Source of the DNA: Pseudomonas pharyngis
Lineage (GTDB): Bacteria; Pseudomonadota; Gammaproteobacteria; Pseudomonadales; Pseudomonadaceae
Assembly (NCBI RefSeq): GCF_021602345.1
Contig: NZ_BQID01000008.1
Location: forward strand, 248,001 to 312,000
Direction of reading: 5' to 3'
DNA: 64,000 nt
Translations under genes and position numbers: made by a program
In this document: piece by piece, positions 26,073 to 35,113 of the stretch
Layout: every line of letters starts with the position of its first letter
Position numbering within the stretch: the stretch's first letter is position 1
The notes under the pieces: generated by a model
The model's input: only the letters and a program-made list of their open reading frames with translations
Databases searched by the model: none
What the model was told of the DNA's origin: nothing

Positions 26073-28196
26073 GTGTTTTCTGGCCCCCCTTCCCCGCGTT
26101 CGTCCCTGCTGCTGGCGCTGCTGTTCAGCCCGGTGCTGCTGGCGGACGACCTGTTTGTCGACAGTGAGGCCTTGCCGCAGATCCTGACCGCCACGCGCCT
26201 GAAACAGTCGCCGGCGGAAGTCCCGGGCAGCATGACCGTGCTCGACAGCGAACTGATCAGCGCCAGCGGTGCCCGGGACATCAGTGAACTGCTGCGCCTG
26301 GTGCCGGGGATGATGGTCGGCAACATCAGCGGCAATCAGGCGGCGGTGAACTATCACGGGACCAACGCCAGCGAAGCCCGGCGCATGCAGGTATTGATCG
26401 ACGGCCGCTCGGTGTACCGCGCCGGTCTGGCGACCGTGGACTGGAGCGATATCCCGGTGGCCATGGAAGACATCGAGCGCATCGAAGTCTTTCGCGGCCC
26501 GAACACCGTCAGCTACGGCGCCAACGCGCTGATGGCGGTGATCAACATCATCACCCGCAACCCGGCGGACAGCCACGGCACACGACTGAAGCTGACCCGC
26601 GGCCAACGCGGCATCAATGATTTCTATGCCAGCCAGAGCACCGGCTGGAATGGCGGCGACCTGCGTCTGTCGCTGTCCGGCCAGGAGGACGACGGTTTCG
26701 ACAGCGACCGCACCGGCGCCGACTACCGCGACAACCGCCGCTTGAACCGCTTCAGTCTCGCGGTCAGCCAGACCCTGAGCGACAACCAGAGCCTGGACTG
26801 GCAGGTCAACGCCAAGGACGGGACCAATCAACGGCCCTACACCTACCGACCGGTGTTCTCCGGGATTACCGCTGCCGGGAACAATTCCGACGTGGTTGCC
26901 AAGGACTACGCCGGCTCGGTGCGCTGGAACCTGGACCTCAATCCCGATCACAGCCTTTACGTGCAAGGCTCGGCACAACACTGGGATCGCCAGCAGACCT
27001 GGCGCGCCTGTGACGCCGAAGTGTCGTTCAGCCCGCAGTTGACGGAGCTGTGGCAGCTCAACCCGAACTACACCGAACGCCTGGCCCGTAACATGACGCT
27101 GTTCACCGGCCCCGGCGCACCCGCCGGCACGCCGCAGGAAATGACCCTGGCCAATCAGGTGCTGGACCAGTGGCGCAACGGTGCGCGCCAGACCCTGTGT
27201 GGCGACATCGACCAGAGTGCCCGGGAATCGCGCTACGACCTGGAGTTGCAGGACACCCTCAGCCTGTCCGATAGCCTGCGTCTGGTCAGCGGCCTGAACT
27301 ATCGTTACGACCGTGCCGACTCCGAGACCTATTTCAACGGCACGCTGGACGACACCACTTGGCGCGCCTTCGGCCAACTGGAATGGCGCGCCAGCGAACA
27401 CTGGCTGTTGCAGGGCGGCGCCATGTTCGAAGACACGCAATTGATCGGCAGCTCGCTGACGCCCCGGTTTGCGGTCAACTACCTGATCAATCCGCGGCAC
27501 AGCCTGCGCGCGGTGTATTCGGAAGCCATCCGTTCACCGGACATGTTCGAGAACAACGTCAACTGGAGTTATCAGGTGACCAACCTGCGGCCCGCCGCCT
27601 ATGGCCAGTCTTCGGCCCGCTACTTCGTCAAGACCCGGGGTCCCGGCGACCTGGACCAGGAGCACATGCGCTCGCGGGAACTGGGCTACAACGGCTTTTT
27701 CCCGGAATGGGGCCTGGCGCTGGACGTGAAGCTGTTCTACGACGAAATCACCGGGATGATCAGCGAACCGCTGCGCAACAATCAGTACATCGCCAGCAAC
27801 GCCAACGATTCGCGCTTTCGCGGCACCGAGACGCAAATGGACTGGCGCCTGAGTGCGGCTGACCGCTTGCGCCTGACCTACGCCTTCGTCGACGCCGAGG
27901 CGAGCAACCCGCTGGACCAGCAATTCACCGCGCGCAACAGCGGCTCGGCCGGCTGGCTGCGCGATTGGGGCCACGGCTGGAACAGCGCCCTCTTCTATTA
28001 CGGTGACAACGCGCTCAACGGTTACCGCTTCGAGCGGGTCGACACGCGCATCGCCAAACGCATCGCCCTGGGCAAGGCCCAGCTGCAACTGGCCGGCGTG
28101 CTGCAACAACGCCTCGACCATGAGCCGACCACCTTCGTCGACAACAATTACGACGAACGCCGCGTGGTGTATTTCAGCGCCGAGCTGGAGTTCTAG
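26073..28196 (+). CDS. TonB-dependent outer-membrane receptor
   Basis: A 707-residue receptor with a signal sequence (SSLLLALLFSPVLLA), a TonB-box-like segment (ALPQILTATRLKQ) and a plug domain (about residues 50-160, DGRSVYRAG, DIERIEVFRGPNTVSYGANALMAVINIIT). A beta barrel ends in the aromatic SAELEF. The start is GTG at 26073. Plug sequence and length place it with the vitamin B12, colicin and copper type receptors rather than the siderophore type with an extra signalling domain. Its stop abuts the next start without a gap, so it forms an operon with the binding protein and kinase. Confidence 0.92.
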   Translation: MFSGPPSPRSSLLLALLFSPVLLADDLFVDSEALPQILTATRLKQSPAEVPGSMTVLDSELISASGARDISELLRLVPGMMVGNISGNQAAVNYHGTNASEARRMQVLIDGRSVYRAGLATVDWSDIPVAMEDIERIEVFRGPNTVSYGANALMAVINIITRNPADSHGTRLKLTRGQRGINDFYASQSTGWNGGDLRLSLSGQEDDGFDSDRTGADYRDNRRLNRFSLAVSQTLSDNQSLDWQVNAKDGTNQRPYTYRPVFSGITAAGNNSDVVAKDYAGSVRWNLDLNPDHSLYVQGSAQHWDRQQTWRACDAEVSFSPQLTELWQLNPNYTERLARNMTLFTGPGAPAGTPQEMTLANQVLDQWRNGARQTLCGDIDQSARESRYDLELQDTLSLSDSLRLVSGLNYRYDRADSETYFNGTLDDTTWRAFGQLEWRASEHWLLQGGAMFEDTQLIGSSLTPRFAVNYLINPRHSLRAVYSEAIRSPDMFENNVNWSYQVTNLRPAAYGQSSARYFVKTRGPGDLDQEHMRSRELGYNGFFPEWGLALDVKLFYDEITGMISEPLRNNQYIASNANDSRFRGTETQMDWRLSAADRLRLTYAFVDAEASNPLDQQFTARNSGSAGWLRDWGHGWNSALFYYGDNALNGYRFERVDTRIAKRIALGKAQLQLAGVLQQRLDHEPTTFVDNNYDERRVVYFSAELEF

Positions 28197-29129
28197 ATGC
28201 GTTACGCCCTGTCACGGAAGATGCCAACGCTCGGCCAATGGCTGGCCGGGCTTTGTCTGTTCCTGACAGCATGGCTGCATGGCGTGGCCGTGCAGGCGGC
28301 CGATATTCTGCTGACCGGCGCCGAGGAAAGCCCCGGTGTGCAGTCCTTCGTTCAGGCCCTGAGCGAACTGCGCCCCACCGACCGCGTGCATTTCCAGCCA
28401 CTGGCCAGTCTGCCAGCACCGGGCAAACTGCCGTCGAGCCTGCGCCTGATCCTGCTGGATCTGCCGAGCCTCGATTGGCGCATGCAGGAAAGCCAGGGCC
28501 CAGCGACTTTGGTCCTGCGCATCAGCCGCTTGCAAGCCCGCCAACGCTTCGGCGACGCGCAGCCACCCCACTTGAGCCTGCTGTGGGCCGATCCGCCGCT
28601 GAGTCGTCAGTTGCAACTGATCCGCCGGATTCTGCCCCAGGCCGGGCGCGTCGGCGTGCTGTTCGATCAGCACAGCGAGTTCCTGCTCAAGGAGCTGCAA
28701 TCGGCCGCCCAGCCGCTGAATCTGCAAATCGTCCCGCAGCGCTGGGATAACACCCACGACAGCCGACCCTTGCAGACCGTGCTGAAAAACAGCGACGTGC
28801 TGCTGGGCCTCGACGACCCTGACCTGTACAACCCGAAAACCGCGAAGAACCTGTTGCTCAGCAGTTACTCTCGGCAACTGGCACTGGTCGGGCCGAATGT
28901 CTCGTTCGTTCGCGCCGGCAGCCTGGCCAGTACCTACAGCGATCAGAACGACTGGCTGGCCGTCCTCGACGAATTGCTGGACCGGCCACCGGCCACCTGG
29001 CCGCGCACGCTCTACCCCGGGCGTTTTAAAGTCTCAAGTAATGCGCAGGTGGCTCGTTCCCTAGGGATAGAACCGATCAATGAAGCGTCTGTCGCCGCAG
29101 AGCTGGCCGAAGGAGAGCGCCGCCCATGA
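28197..29129 (+). CDS. Periplasmic ABC-type substrate-binding protein (PF04392-like)
   Basis: A 310-residue protein with a long signal region (hydrophobic about residues 14-34, ending VQA). The body has two Rossmann-like lobes, with the hinge pattern GRVGVLFDQHSEFLLKELQ and DVLLGLDDPDLYNPKTAKNLLLSSY, as in ABC_sub_bind proteins. No permease or ATPase gene is adjacent, so it probably feeds a sensor instead of a transporter. It overlaps the hybrid kinase start by 4 bases. Confidence 0.8.
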   Translation: MRYALSRKMPTLGQWLAGLCLFLTAWLHGVAVQAADILLTGAEESPGVQSFVQALSELRPTDRVHFQPLASLPAPGKLPSSLRLILLDLPSLDWRMQESQGPATLVLRISRLQARQRFGDAQPPHLSLLWADPPLSRQLQLIRRILPQAGRVGVLFDQHSEFLLKELQSAAQPLNLQIVPQRWDNTHDSRPLQTVLKNSDVLLGLDDPDLYNPKTAKNLLLSSYSRQLALVGPNVSFVRAGSLASTYSDQNDWLAVLDELLDRPPATWPRTLYPGRFKVSSNAQVARSLGIEPINEASVAAELAEGERRP

Positions 29130-31027
29130 TTTTCCGCCGTTGGGACATCAACACCCGCACTCAGTTGATCAGTCTGGGCCCTGCGCTGTTGCTGACCTTG
29201 CTGCTGATCAGCTTTTTCACCTTCGTGCGCATTCAGGATTTGCGTCAGGAGTTGAACCACACCGGCCAGTTGATCGCCAACCAGCTCGCACCGGCCACCG
29301 AGTACGGGGTGATTTCCGGCAACAACGAAGTGCTGGAAAGCCTGCTCAAGGCCACGCTGGCCACGCCGAACGTGCGGTTTCTAGAAGTGCAGGACAGCGC
29401 CAACCGGATTCTGGCCTACGTCGAACAGCCGGCGGATGCGCACAATCGTCCGCATCAGGTCGAAGTGTTCCAGGCACCGGTGCGGCTGCAACGCATTGCC
29501 CTGCACAACGATTTCTTTCAGGACGGCAAGAGCAATCCCGGCGTGGCCAGCGAGGATTATCTGGGGCGGGTGATCGTCGGGCTGTCGAATGACGCCTTCA
29601 GTCAGCGCCAGCAGGAGATCCTGCTCAAGGCCGGGATTTTGGCGTTGTTCGCCCTGCTCTTCACCTTTGTGCTGGCGCGGCGACTGGCCGGCAGCCTGTC
29701 GCAGCCGATCCGCGACATCGGCAATGCGGTCAAGGCGATTCAGGAGGGCGACTACAAGACCCCGCTGCCGATCGTCGATGACACCGAGCTGGGCGCACTG
29801 TCCCAGCACATCAACAACCTGGCCCAGGCACTGGAGCAGGCCAGCCGCGAACAGCATCAGGCGATGGCGCAACTGATCCAGACCCGCGAAGAGGCGGAAA
29901 AGGCCAACAACGCCAAATCGGATTTCCTGGCAATGATGAGCCATGAGCTGCGCACCCCGATGAACGGTGTGCTGGGCATGCTGCAATTGCTGGAAACCAC
30001 CGACATGACCGAGGAGCAGGTCGAGTACGCGGCGCTGGCTTCCGAGTCCACCGAGCACTTGCTCAAGGTGATCAACGACATTCTGGATTTCTCGCGCATC
30101 GAACGTTCGGAGCTGGAGCTGGAGCACATTCCGTTCAACCTCGCCGACCTGATCGGCGCCTGCGCCCATTCCTTCCAGCACAGCGCGGCGCAACGCGGGC
30201 TGGCCCTGCAGCTGCGGATCCCCGATGACATGCACGACTTGCAGGTACAGGGCGATCCGACGCGGATCCGGCAGATTCTGGTCAACCTGGTCGGCAATGC
30301 ACTGAAGTTCACCGAGCAGGGGCGCGTCAGCATCGAGGCGCAATGGCAATCGCTGGATCACGAATTGCTGTGGTTCACCTGCGCGGTACGTGACAGTGGC
30401 ATCGGCATTTCGCCGGAAAGCCTGGAGCTGATGTTCAACGCGTTCCAGCAGGCCGACAGCTCGATTTCCCGTCGATATGGCGGCACCGGTCTGGGCCTGC
30501 CGATTGCCCGCACCCTCGCCGAGCGGATGGGCGGCACCTTGCGTGCCCAGAGTGAAGAAGGTCGCGGCTCGGTGTTCACCCTGGAAATACCACTAGCCCT
30601 ATATAAGCAGGCACTGCCCGCGCTGGCGGCACCGCGCGCATTGAACGGCAACGGTCACGGCGAAGGACGCCATGTGTTGCTGGTCGAGGACAACCCGGTC
30701 AACCAGACCGTGATCGAAGCGATGCTGCGCAGCCTGGGCTTTACCGTCAGCGTCGCCACCGATGGCGTGCAGGCGGTGCGCAGTGCCGGGGACAGCCGTT
30801 TCGAAGCGATCCTGATGGATTGCCGCTTGCCACTCATCGATGGATACGAGGCGACCCGACAGATCCGCCGCCTGCCCGGCTGCGGCCAGGTGCCGATCAT
30901 CGCCCTGACCGCCAACGCGTTGCAGGGTGATCGCGAAAACTGCCTGTCGGCGGGGATGAACGATTACCTGGCCAAGCCATTCAAACGCAATGACCTGCAG
31001 CAGATTCTGCAGCGCTGGGTGCAGTAG
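29126..31027 (+). CDS. Hybrid sensor histidine kinase, PA1611-like
   Basis: A 633-residue kinase. The order is: membrane helix (residues 15-37), periplasmic sensor (about 38-170), second helix (about 172-192), HAMP, H-box DFLAMMSHELRTPMNG, ATPase core (NLVGNALKF, DSGIGI, GGTGLGLPIA) and C-terminal receiver (VEDNPVNQ, acceptor Asp in ILMDCRLPLIDG, Lys in YLAKPF). No HPt domain is present, so phosphate must pass to a separate HPt protein. Immediately upstream of fabA this is the position of PAO1 PA1611, which is reported to contact RetS. That link comes from memory and synteny. Confidence 0.92.
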   Translation: MIFRRWDINTRTQLISLGPALLLTLLLISFFTFVRIQDLRQELNHTGQLIANQLAPATEYGVISGNNEVLESLLKATLATPNVRFLEVQDSANRILAYVEQPADAHNRPHQVEVFQAPVRLQRIALHNDFFQDGKSNPGVASEDYLGRVIVGLSNDAFSQRQQEILLKAGILALFALLFTFVLARRLAGSLSQPIRDIGNAVKAIQEGDYKTPLPIVDDTELGALSQHINNLAQALEQASREQHQAMAQLIQTREEAEKANNAKSDFLAMMSHELRTPMNGVLGMLQLLETTDMTEEQVEYAALASESTEHLLKVINDILDFSRIERSELELEHIPFNLADLIGACAHSFQHSAAQRGLALQLRIPDDMHDLQVQGDPTRIRQILVNLVGNALKFTEQGRVSIEAQWQSLDHELLWFTCAVRDSGIGISPESLELMFNAFQQADSSISRRYGGTGLGLPIARTLAERMGGTLRAQSEEGRGSVFTLEIPLALYKQALPALAAPRALNGNGHGEGRHVLLVEDNPVNQTVIEAMLRSLGFTVSVATDGVQAVRSAGDSRFEAILMDCRLPLIDGYEATRQIRRLPGCGQVPIIALTANALQGDRENCLSAGMNDYLAKPFKRNDLQQILQRWVQ

Positions 31028-31125
31028 AGAGGCCCTTTCGAGCATCTGCGACTGGCGTGAAAAGCGAAAGTGCGGCAGTCTTAGGCACCCGAACGGGCCT
31101 CAAAAGGGGCTTGATTAAAAATTTC

Positions 31126-31143
31126 AGTGCACAAGTGTACATT
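31126..31143. promoter_or_regulatory. DesT-like operator in the fabAB promoter
   Basis: AGTGCACAAGTGTACATT is a near palindrome of the ACACTTGTG type bound by DesT, which tunes fabAB to the unsaturated to saturated acyl-CoA ratio in P. aeruginosa. It lies 132 bp before the fabA start, beside a TTGATT element at 31111. Confidence 0.55.
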
Positions 31144-31274
31144 CATGTCCTTGGTGCTGTGACTTTCACCACAACGCAATAGTCTATGAGTAGGCTGCCG
31201 GTTCGAGGCATGAACGCGTCGATCGGCCGGGAAGATTTGCCCCACCTGCCGCATGGGATTATTGAGGAGCTCGC

Positions 31275-31790
31275 ATGACCAAACAAAACGCCTTTACTCG
31301 GGAAGACCTGCTGCGCTGCAGTCGCGGTGAGCTGTTCGGCCCAGGTAACGCGCAACTGCCCGCCCCGAACATGCTGATGGTGGATCGCATCACCCTGATC
31401 AGCGAAGAAGGCGGCAAGTACGGCAAAGGTGAATTGGTCGCCGAGCTGGATATCAACCCTGACCTGTGGTTCTTCGCGTGCCACTTCGAAGGCGATCCGG
31501 TGATGCCGGGCTGCCTGGGTCTGGACGCCATGTGGCAACTGGTCGGCTTCTTCCTGGGCTGGCAAGGCCTGCCGGGCCGCGGCCGTGCGCTGGGTTCGGG
31601 CGAAGTGAAATTCTTCGGCCAGGTCCTGCCGACCGCCAAGAAAGTCACCTACAACATTCATATCAAGCGCGTCCTCAAGGGCAAGCTGAACCTGGCCATC
31701 GCCGACGGTTCGGTGACTGTCGACGGTCGCGAAATCTACACCGCCGAAGGCCTTCGCGTCGGCGTGTTCACCTCCACTGACAACTTCTAA
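31275..31790 (+). CDS. fabA: 3-hydroxydecanoyl-ACP dehydratase/isomerase
   Basis: The 171-residue FabA length and sequence are typical. It dehydrates 3-hydroxydecanoyl-ACP and isomerises it to cis-3-decenoyl-ACP, the entry to unsaturated fatty acids. The active-site His lies in [16 protein letters not shown] (His about 71), and the Asp is in [14 protein letters not shown] precedes the ATG. It is followed 11 bp later by fabB, forming the usual fabAB operon. Confidence 0.98.
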   Translation: MTKQNAFTREDLLRCSRGELFGPGNAQLPAPNMLMVDRITLISEEGGKYGKGELVAELDINPDLWFFACHFEGDPVMPGCLGLDAMWQLVGFFLGWQGLPGRGRALGSGEVKFFGQVLPTAKKVTYNIHIKRVLKGKLNLAIADGSVTVDGREIYTAEGLRVGVFTSTDNF

Positions 31791-31801
31791 GGGTTATTCG
31801 C

Positions 31802-33022
31802 ATGCGCCGCGTCGTTATCACTGGTCTGGGCATCGTTTCGTGCCTGGGCAATGACAAAGAGACCGTCTCCGCTAACCTGCGTGCAAGCCGCCCTGGCATC
31901 CGGTTCAACCCGGAATACGCCGAAATGGGTCTGCGTAGCCAGGTTTCCGGCTCCATCGACCTCAACCTTGAAGAGCTGATCGATCGCAAGATCTATCGCT
32001 TCGTCGGCCACGCAGCGGCTTACGCCTACCTGGCCATGAAAGACGCCATCGCTGACTCCGGTCTGACCGAAGAGCAGGTGTCCAACCCGCGTACCGGCCT
32101 GATCGCAGGTTCCGGCGGCGCGTCGACCCTGAACCAGATGGAAGCGCTGGACATCCTGCGCGAGAAAGGCGTCAAGCGCGTCGGCCCATACCGTGTAACG
32201 CGGACCATGAGCAGCACCGTTTCGGCTTGCCTGGCCACCCCGTTCAAGATCAAGGGCCTGAACTACTCCATCGCTTCTGCCTGCGCTACCAGTGCCCACT
32301 GCATCGGTACCGCCATGGAACAGATCCAGATGGGCAAGCAGGACATCGTGTTCGCCGGCGGCGGTGAAGAAGAGCACTGGAGCCAGTCGTTCCTGTTCGA
32401 CGCGATGGGCGCCCTGTCCAGCAAGCGTAACGACACCCCTGAGCAAGCTTCCCGCGCCTACGACGCCGACCGTGACGGTTTCGTCATCGCTGGCGGTGGC
32501 GGCATGGTGGTGGTCGAGGAGCTGGAACACGCTCTGGCCCGTGGCGCGAAGATCTACGCGGAAATCGTTGGCTACGGCGCGACTTCCGACGGCTACGACA
32601 TGGTGGCCCCGAGCGGCGAAGGCGCGATCCGCTGCATGCAGCAGGCGCTGTCCACCGTCGACACCCCGATCGACTACCTGAACACCCACGGCACTTCGAC
32701 TCCGGTCGGCGACGTCGCGGAAATGAAAGGTGTGCGCGAAGTGTTCGGCGACAAGGCCCCGGCCATCAGCTCCACCAAGAGCCTGTCGGGTCACTCCCTG
32801 GGCGCCGCCGGCGTTCACGAAGCGATCTACTGCATGCTGATGATGGAAGGCAACTTCATCGCCGGTTCGGCCAACATCGACGAACTGGACCCTGAAGTGG
32901 CCGATCTGCCGGTGCTGACCAAGACCCGCGAGAACGCCACCATCAACACCGTGATGAGCAACAGCTTCGGCTTCGGCGGCACCAACGCCACCCTCGTGCT
33001 GAAGCGCTGGGAAGGCAAGTAA
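31802..33022 (+). CDS. fabB: Beta-ketoacyl-ACP synthase I
   Basis: A 406-residue condensing enzyme that elongates cis-3-decenoyl-ACP. The catalytic Cys lies in [10 protein letters not shown] (about residue 163), and the two His in [11 protein letters not shown] and [12 protein letters not shown]. It ends with the glycine motif [13 protein letters not shown]. It is the second gene of the fabAB operon and ends at a strong terminator. Confidence 0.98.
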   Translation: MRRVVITGLGIVSCLGNDKETVSANLRASRPGIRFNPEYAEMGLRSQVSGSIDLNLEELIDRKIYRFVGHAAAYAYLAMKDAIADSGLTEEQVSNPRTGLIAGSGGASTLNQMEALDILREKGVKRVGPYRVTRTMSSTVSACLATPFKIKGLNYSIASACATSAHCIGTAMEQIQMGKQDIVFAGGGEEEHWSQSFLFDAMGALSSKRNDTPEQASRAYDADRDGFVIAGGGGMVVVEELEHALARGAKIYAEIVGYGATSDGYDMVAPSGEGAIRCMQQALSTVDTPIDYLNTHGTSTPVGDVAEMKGVREVFGDKAPAISSTKSLSGHSLGAAGVHEAIYCMLMMEGNFIAGSANIDELDPEVADLPVLTKTRENATINTVMSNSFGFGGTNATLVLKRWEGK

Positions 33023-33046
33023 TTCCCTCCCGCTGAGCCGCACATG

Positions 33047-33079
33047 AAAACGCCCCGACTGGTTCGGGGCGTTTTTTTT
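33047..33079 (+). terminator. Terminator of the fabAB operon
   Basis: AACGCCCCGA, CTGGT loop, TCGGGGCGTT and eight T residues. Confidence 0.93.
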
Positions 33080-33100
33080 CGCCAGCCATAAACACAACCT

Positions 33101-33194
33101 CCTGTGGGAGCGGGCTTGCTCGCGAAAGCGGTGGGTCAGTCGACAAAAATGTTGAATGTTAAATCGCATTCGCGAGCAAGCCCGCTCCCACAGG
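33101..33194. repeat. BIME: inverted REP pair
   Basis: A 26-nt arm (33101-33126, core TGTGGGAGCGGGCTTGCTCG) is perfectly inverted at 33169-33194, with a 42-nt spacer. It is an inverted pair of the Pseudomonas GTGGGAGC REP family, in the 394-bp gap after fabB. Confidence 0.9.
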
Positions 33195-33335
33195 GTCGGT
33201 GTATTGCTTGAAAATCGCCGTCAGGAACATGAAGCTTTTGTCATGGAACTCAATACCCTGCGACTGAATGTCGCGGTTTCCGCGGGCTCCAGCGCTGTTG
33301 CAGATTTCGCAAGAATACATTGCACGAATCGGGCG

Positions 33336-33364
33336 TTTACTTAGCAGGCTAACAAAATCTATAA
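33336..33364 (+). promoter_or_regulatory. Candidate promoter of the small protein gene
   Basis: TTTACT (33336-33341), a 17-bp spacer and CTATAA (33359-33364) lie 53 bp before the ATG at 33417 in an AT-rich stretch. Confidence 0.45.
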
Positions 33365-33416
33365 CGGAGTCCTGCACACGCCTTGCTGCAGATAACTTGA
33401 GATTTGGAGCTAGCAG

Positions 33417-33605
33417 ATGACTGTAAAAGTAACTGAACGCGACGATTCACACATGTCCCATGAAGGCGTAGCCGCCGGCGTACGGATCTGGGATGTGCAT
33501 CAACAAGACTTGCTGGTCGGCATGTTCCACAACGAGATCGACGCCCACAACTACAAGGCCGAACTGGAACTGCAGGAACAGCAGCGGGATCGGAAATCCG
33601 CCTGA
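33417..33605 (+). CDS. Small conserved protein of 62 residues
   Basis: The product starts MTVKVTERDDSHMSHEGVAA and is highly charged, with no signal peptide or membrane segment. The middle (VRIWDVHQQDLLVGMFHNEIDAHNY) looks folded, and the C-terminus is a charged helix. TTGGAG lies 8 bases before the ATG, a promoter-like pair is upstream and a perfect long terminator follows, so it is very likely expressed. I know no function for it. Confidence 0.72.
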   Translation: MTVKVTERDDSHMSHEGVAAGVRIWDVHQQDLLVGMFHNEIDAHNYKAELELQEQQRDRKSA

Positions 33606-33623
33606 AACAAAACCACAGCATTG

Positions 33624-33662
33624 AAAACGACAAACCCCGCCATGAGCGGGGTTTGTCGTTTT
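33624..33662. terminator. Long bidirectional terminator
   Basis: A 17-bp perfect stem (AAAACGACAAACCCCGC with its complement, CATGA loop), with T runs on both strands, separates the small protein gene from the convergent DUF2058 gene. Confidence 0.92.
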
Positions 33663-33701
33663 GGGGATTTCAGGGCCGCTTCGCAGCCCGGCGGAACCCG
33701 C

Positions 33702-34244
33702 TTACCACATCAGATCATCAGGGATCACATAGGCCGCGTACGGATCGTCCTCGGCATTGACCTCTTCGACCTTCTCGTTGAGCTGGACGATGCGCTGTGG
33801 ATCGCGCTCCTGAATCTTCAGGGCGGCCTCACGAGGAATCACTTCGTAGCCGCCGGCGTGGTGCACGATCGCCAGCGAGCCGCTGCTGAGCTTGTTGCGC
33901 ATCAGCGTGTTGACCGAGATGCGCTTGACCTTCTTGTCGTCGACGAAGTTGTAGTAGTCCTCGGTCGTCAGCTTCGGCAGACGCGAGACCTCGATCAACT
34001 GCTTGACCTGCGCGGCCCGGGCCTTGGCTTCCGCCTTCTCCTGCTGCTGGCGGTTCAGCTCCTGGTCGCGCTTGACCTTCTCGGCCTGGGCTTCCTGGGC
34101 AGCACGCTGCTGGGAGTCGTCCAGTTCGATCTGACCTTTGTGGGCCAGGCGCTGTTGTTTCTGTTTGTCTTTGCTGACCTGCTTGGCCTGCTTTTGGTTG
34201 ACCAGTCCTGCCTTGAGCAACTGGTCGCGAAGGGAAAGGCTCAT
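33702..34244 (-). CDS. DUF2058 (YaiL-like) protein
   Basis: A 180-residue protein of the DUF2058/YaiL family. The N-terminal half is a highly charged helical and likely coiled-coil region rich in Lys, Gln and Ala (about residues 10-85). The C-terminal half is compact (TEDYYNFVDDKKVKRISVNTLM). Family members are described as nucleoid-associated or RNA-related, but a firm role is lacking. It is the last gene of the cysM-rlmD-relA-mazG block, 26 bp after mazG. Confidence 0.85.
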   Translation of the reverse strand: MSLSLRDQLLKAGLVNQKQAKQVSKDKQKQQRLAHKGQIELDDSQQRAAQEAQAEKVKRDQELNRQQQEKAEAKARAAQVKQLIEVSRLPKLTTEDYYNFVDDKKVKRISVNTLMRNKLSSGSLAIVHHAGGYEVIPREAALKIQERDPQRIVQLNEKVEEVNAEDDPYAAYVIPDDLMW

Positions 34245-34270
34245 TGATGCTTACTCACTTGGGCAACGGC

Positions 34271-35113
34271 TCAGCCACAGCTGGGCGAATTCTTTTCCTG
34301 ACGTTTGGCTTCGCCCCACAGGGCGTCCAACTCTTCGAGGGTGCAATCTTCCATGGGTCGGTGGGTGTCGCGCAATGCCTGTTCGATAAAACGGAAACGT
34401 CGCTCGAACTTGGCGTTGGCGCCACGCAATGCGGTTTCCGGATCGACCTTCAGGTGCCGGGCCAGATTGACCACGGAAAACAGCAGGTCACCGATCTCGT
34501 CGGCCACCGCTTGCGGGTCATTTTCGGACATGGCTTCGAGCACTTCATCGAGCTCTTCACGGACCTTGTCCAGCACCGGCAAGGCATCCGGCCAGTCGAA
34601 ACCGACCTGACCGGCGCGCTTCTGCAACTTGGCCGAGCGGGATAATGCCGGCAACGCAGCAGGCACATCGTCAAGCAGTGACAGTTGCTGCGGCTCGGTG
34701 GATTTCTCGGCGCGCTCCTCGGCCTTGATTTCCTCCCAGCGCTGCTTGACCTGCTCTTCACTCAGACGCGGCACGTCCAGCGACGCATACAGATCGCCAG
34801 TGGGGAACACATGCGGATGACGACGGATCAGTTTGCGGGTGATGCCGTCGACCACGCCGGCGAATTCGAATCGCCCTTCTTCCCGGGCCAACTGGCTGTA
34901 ATACACCACCTGAAACAGCAGATCGCCCAACTCCCCCTGCAAGTGATCGAAGTCGCCGCGCTCGATGGCGTCGGCGACTTCGTAGGCCTCTTCAAGGGTG
35001 TGTGGAACGATGGTCGCGTAAGTCTGCCTGATATCCCACGGGCAACCATACTGCGGGTCACGCAGACGGTTCATCAGGTGCAGCAGGTCGTCAAGGCTAT
35101 AGGTCGGTTTCAT
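34271..35113 (-). CDS. mazG: Nucleoside triphosphate pyrophosphohydrolase MazG
   Basis: A 280-residue two-domain MazG. The N-terminal repeat starts YSLDDLLHLMNRLRDPQYGCPWD, with ELGDLLFQVVYYSQ carrying the acidic metal ligands. The second repeat has EIGDLLFSVVNLARH. MazG hydrolyses (d)NTPs to monophosphates and in E. coli modulates ppGpp levels. Its start overlaps the relA stop by 4 bases, which fits the known relA-mazG pairing. Confidence 0.95.
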   Translation of the reverse strand: MKPTYSLDDLLHLMNRLRDPQYGCPWDIRQTYATIVPHTLEEAYEVADAIERGDFDHLQGELGDLLFQVVYYSQLAREEGRFEFAGVVDGITRKLIRRHPHVFPTGDLYASLDVPRLSEEQVKQRWEEIKAEERAEKSTEPQQLSLLDDVPAALPALSRSAKLQKRAGQVGFDWPDALPVLDKVREELDEVLEAMSENDPQAVADEIGDLLFSVVNLARHLKVDPETALRGANAKFERRFRFIEQALRDTHRPMEDCTLEELDALWGEAKRQEKNSPSCG

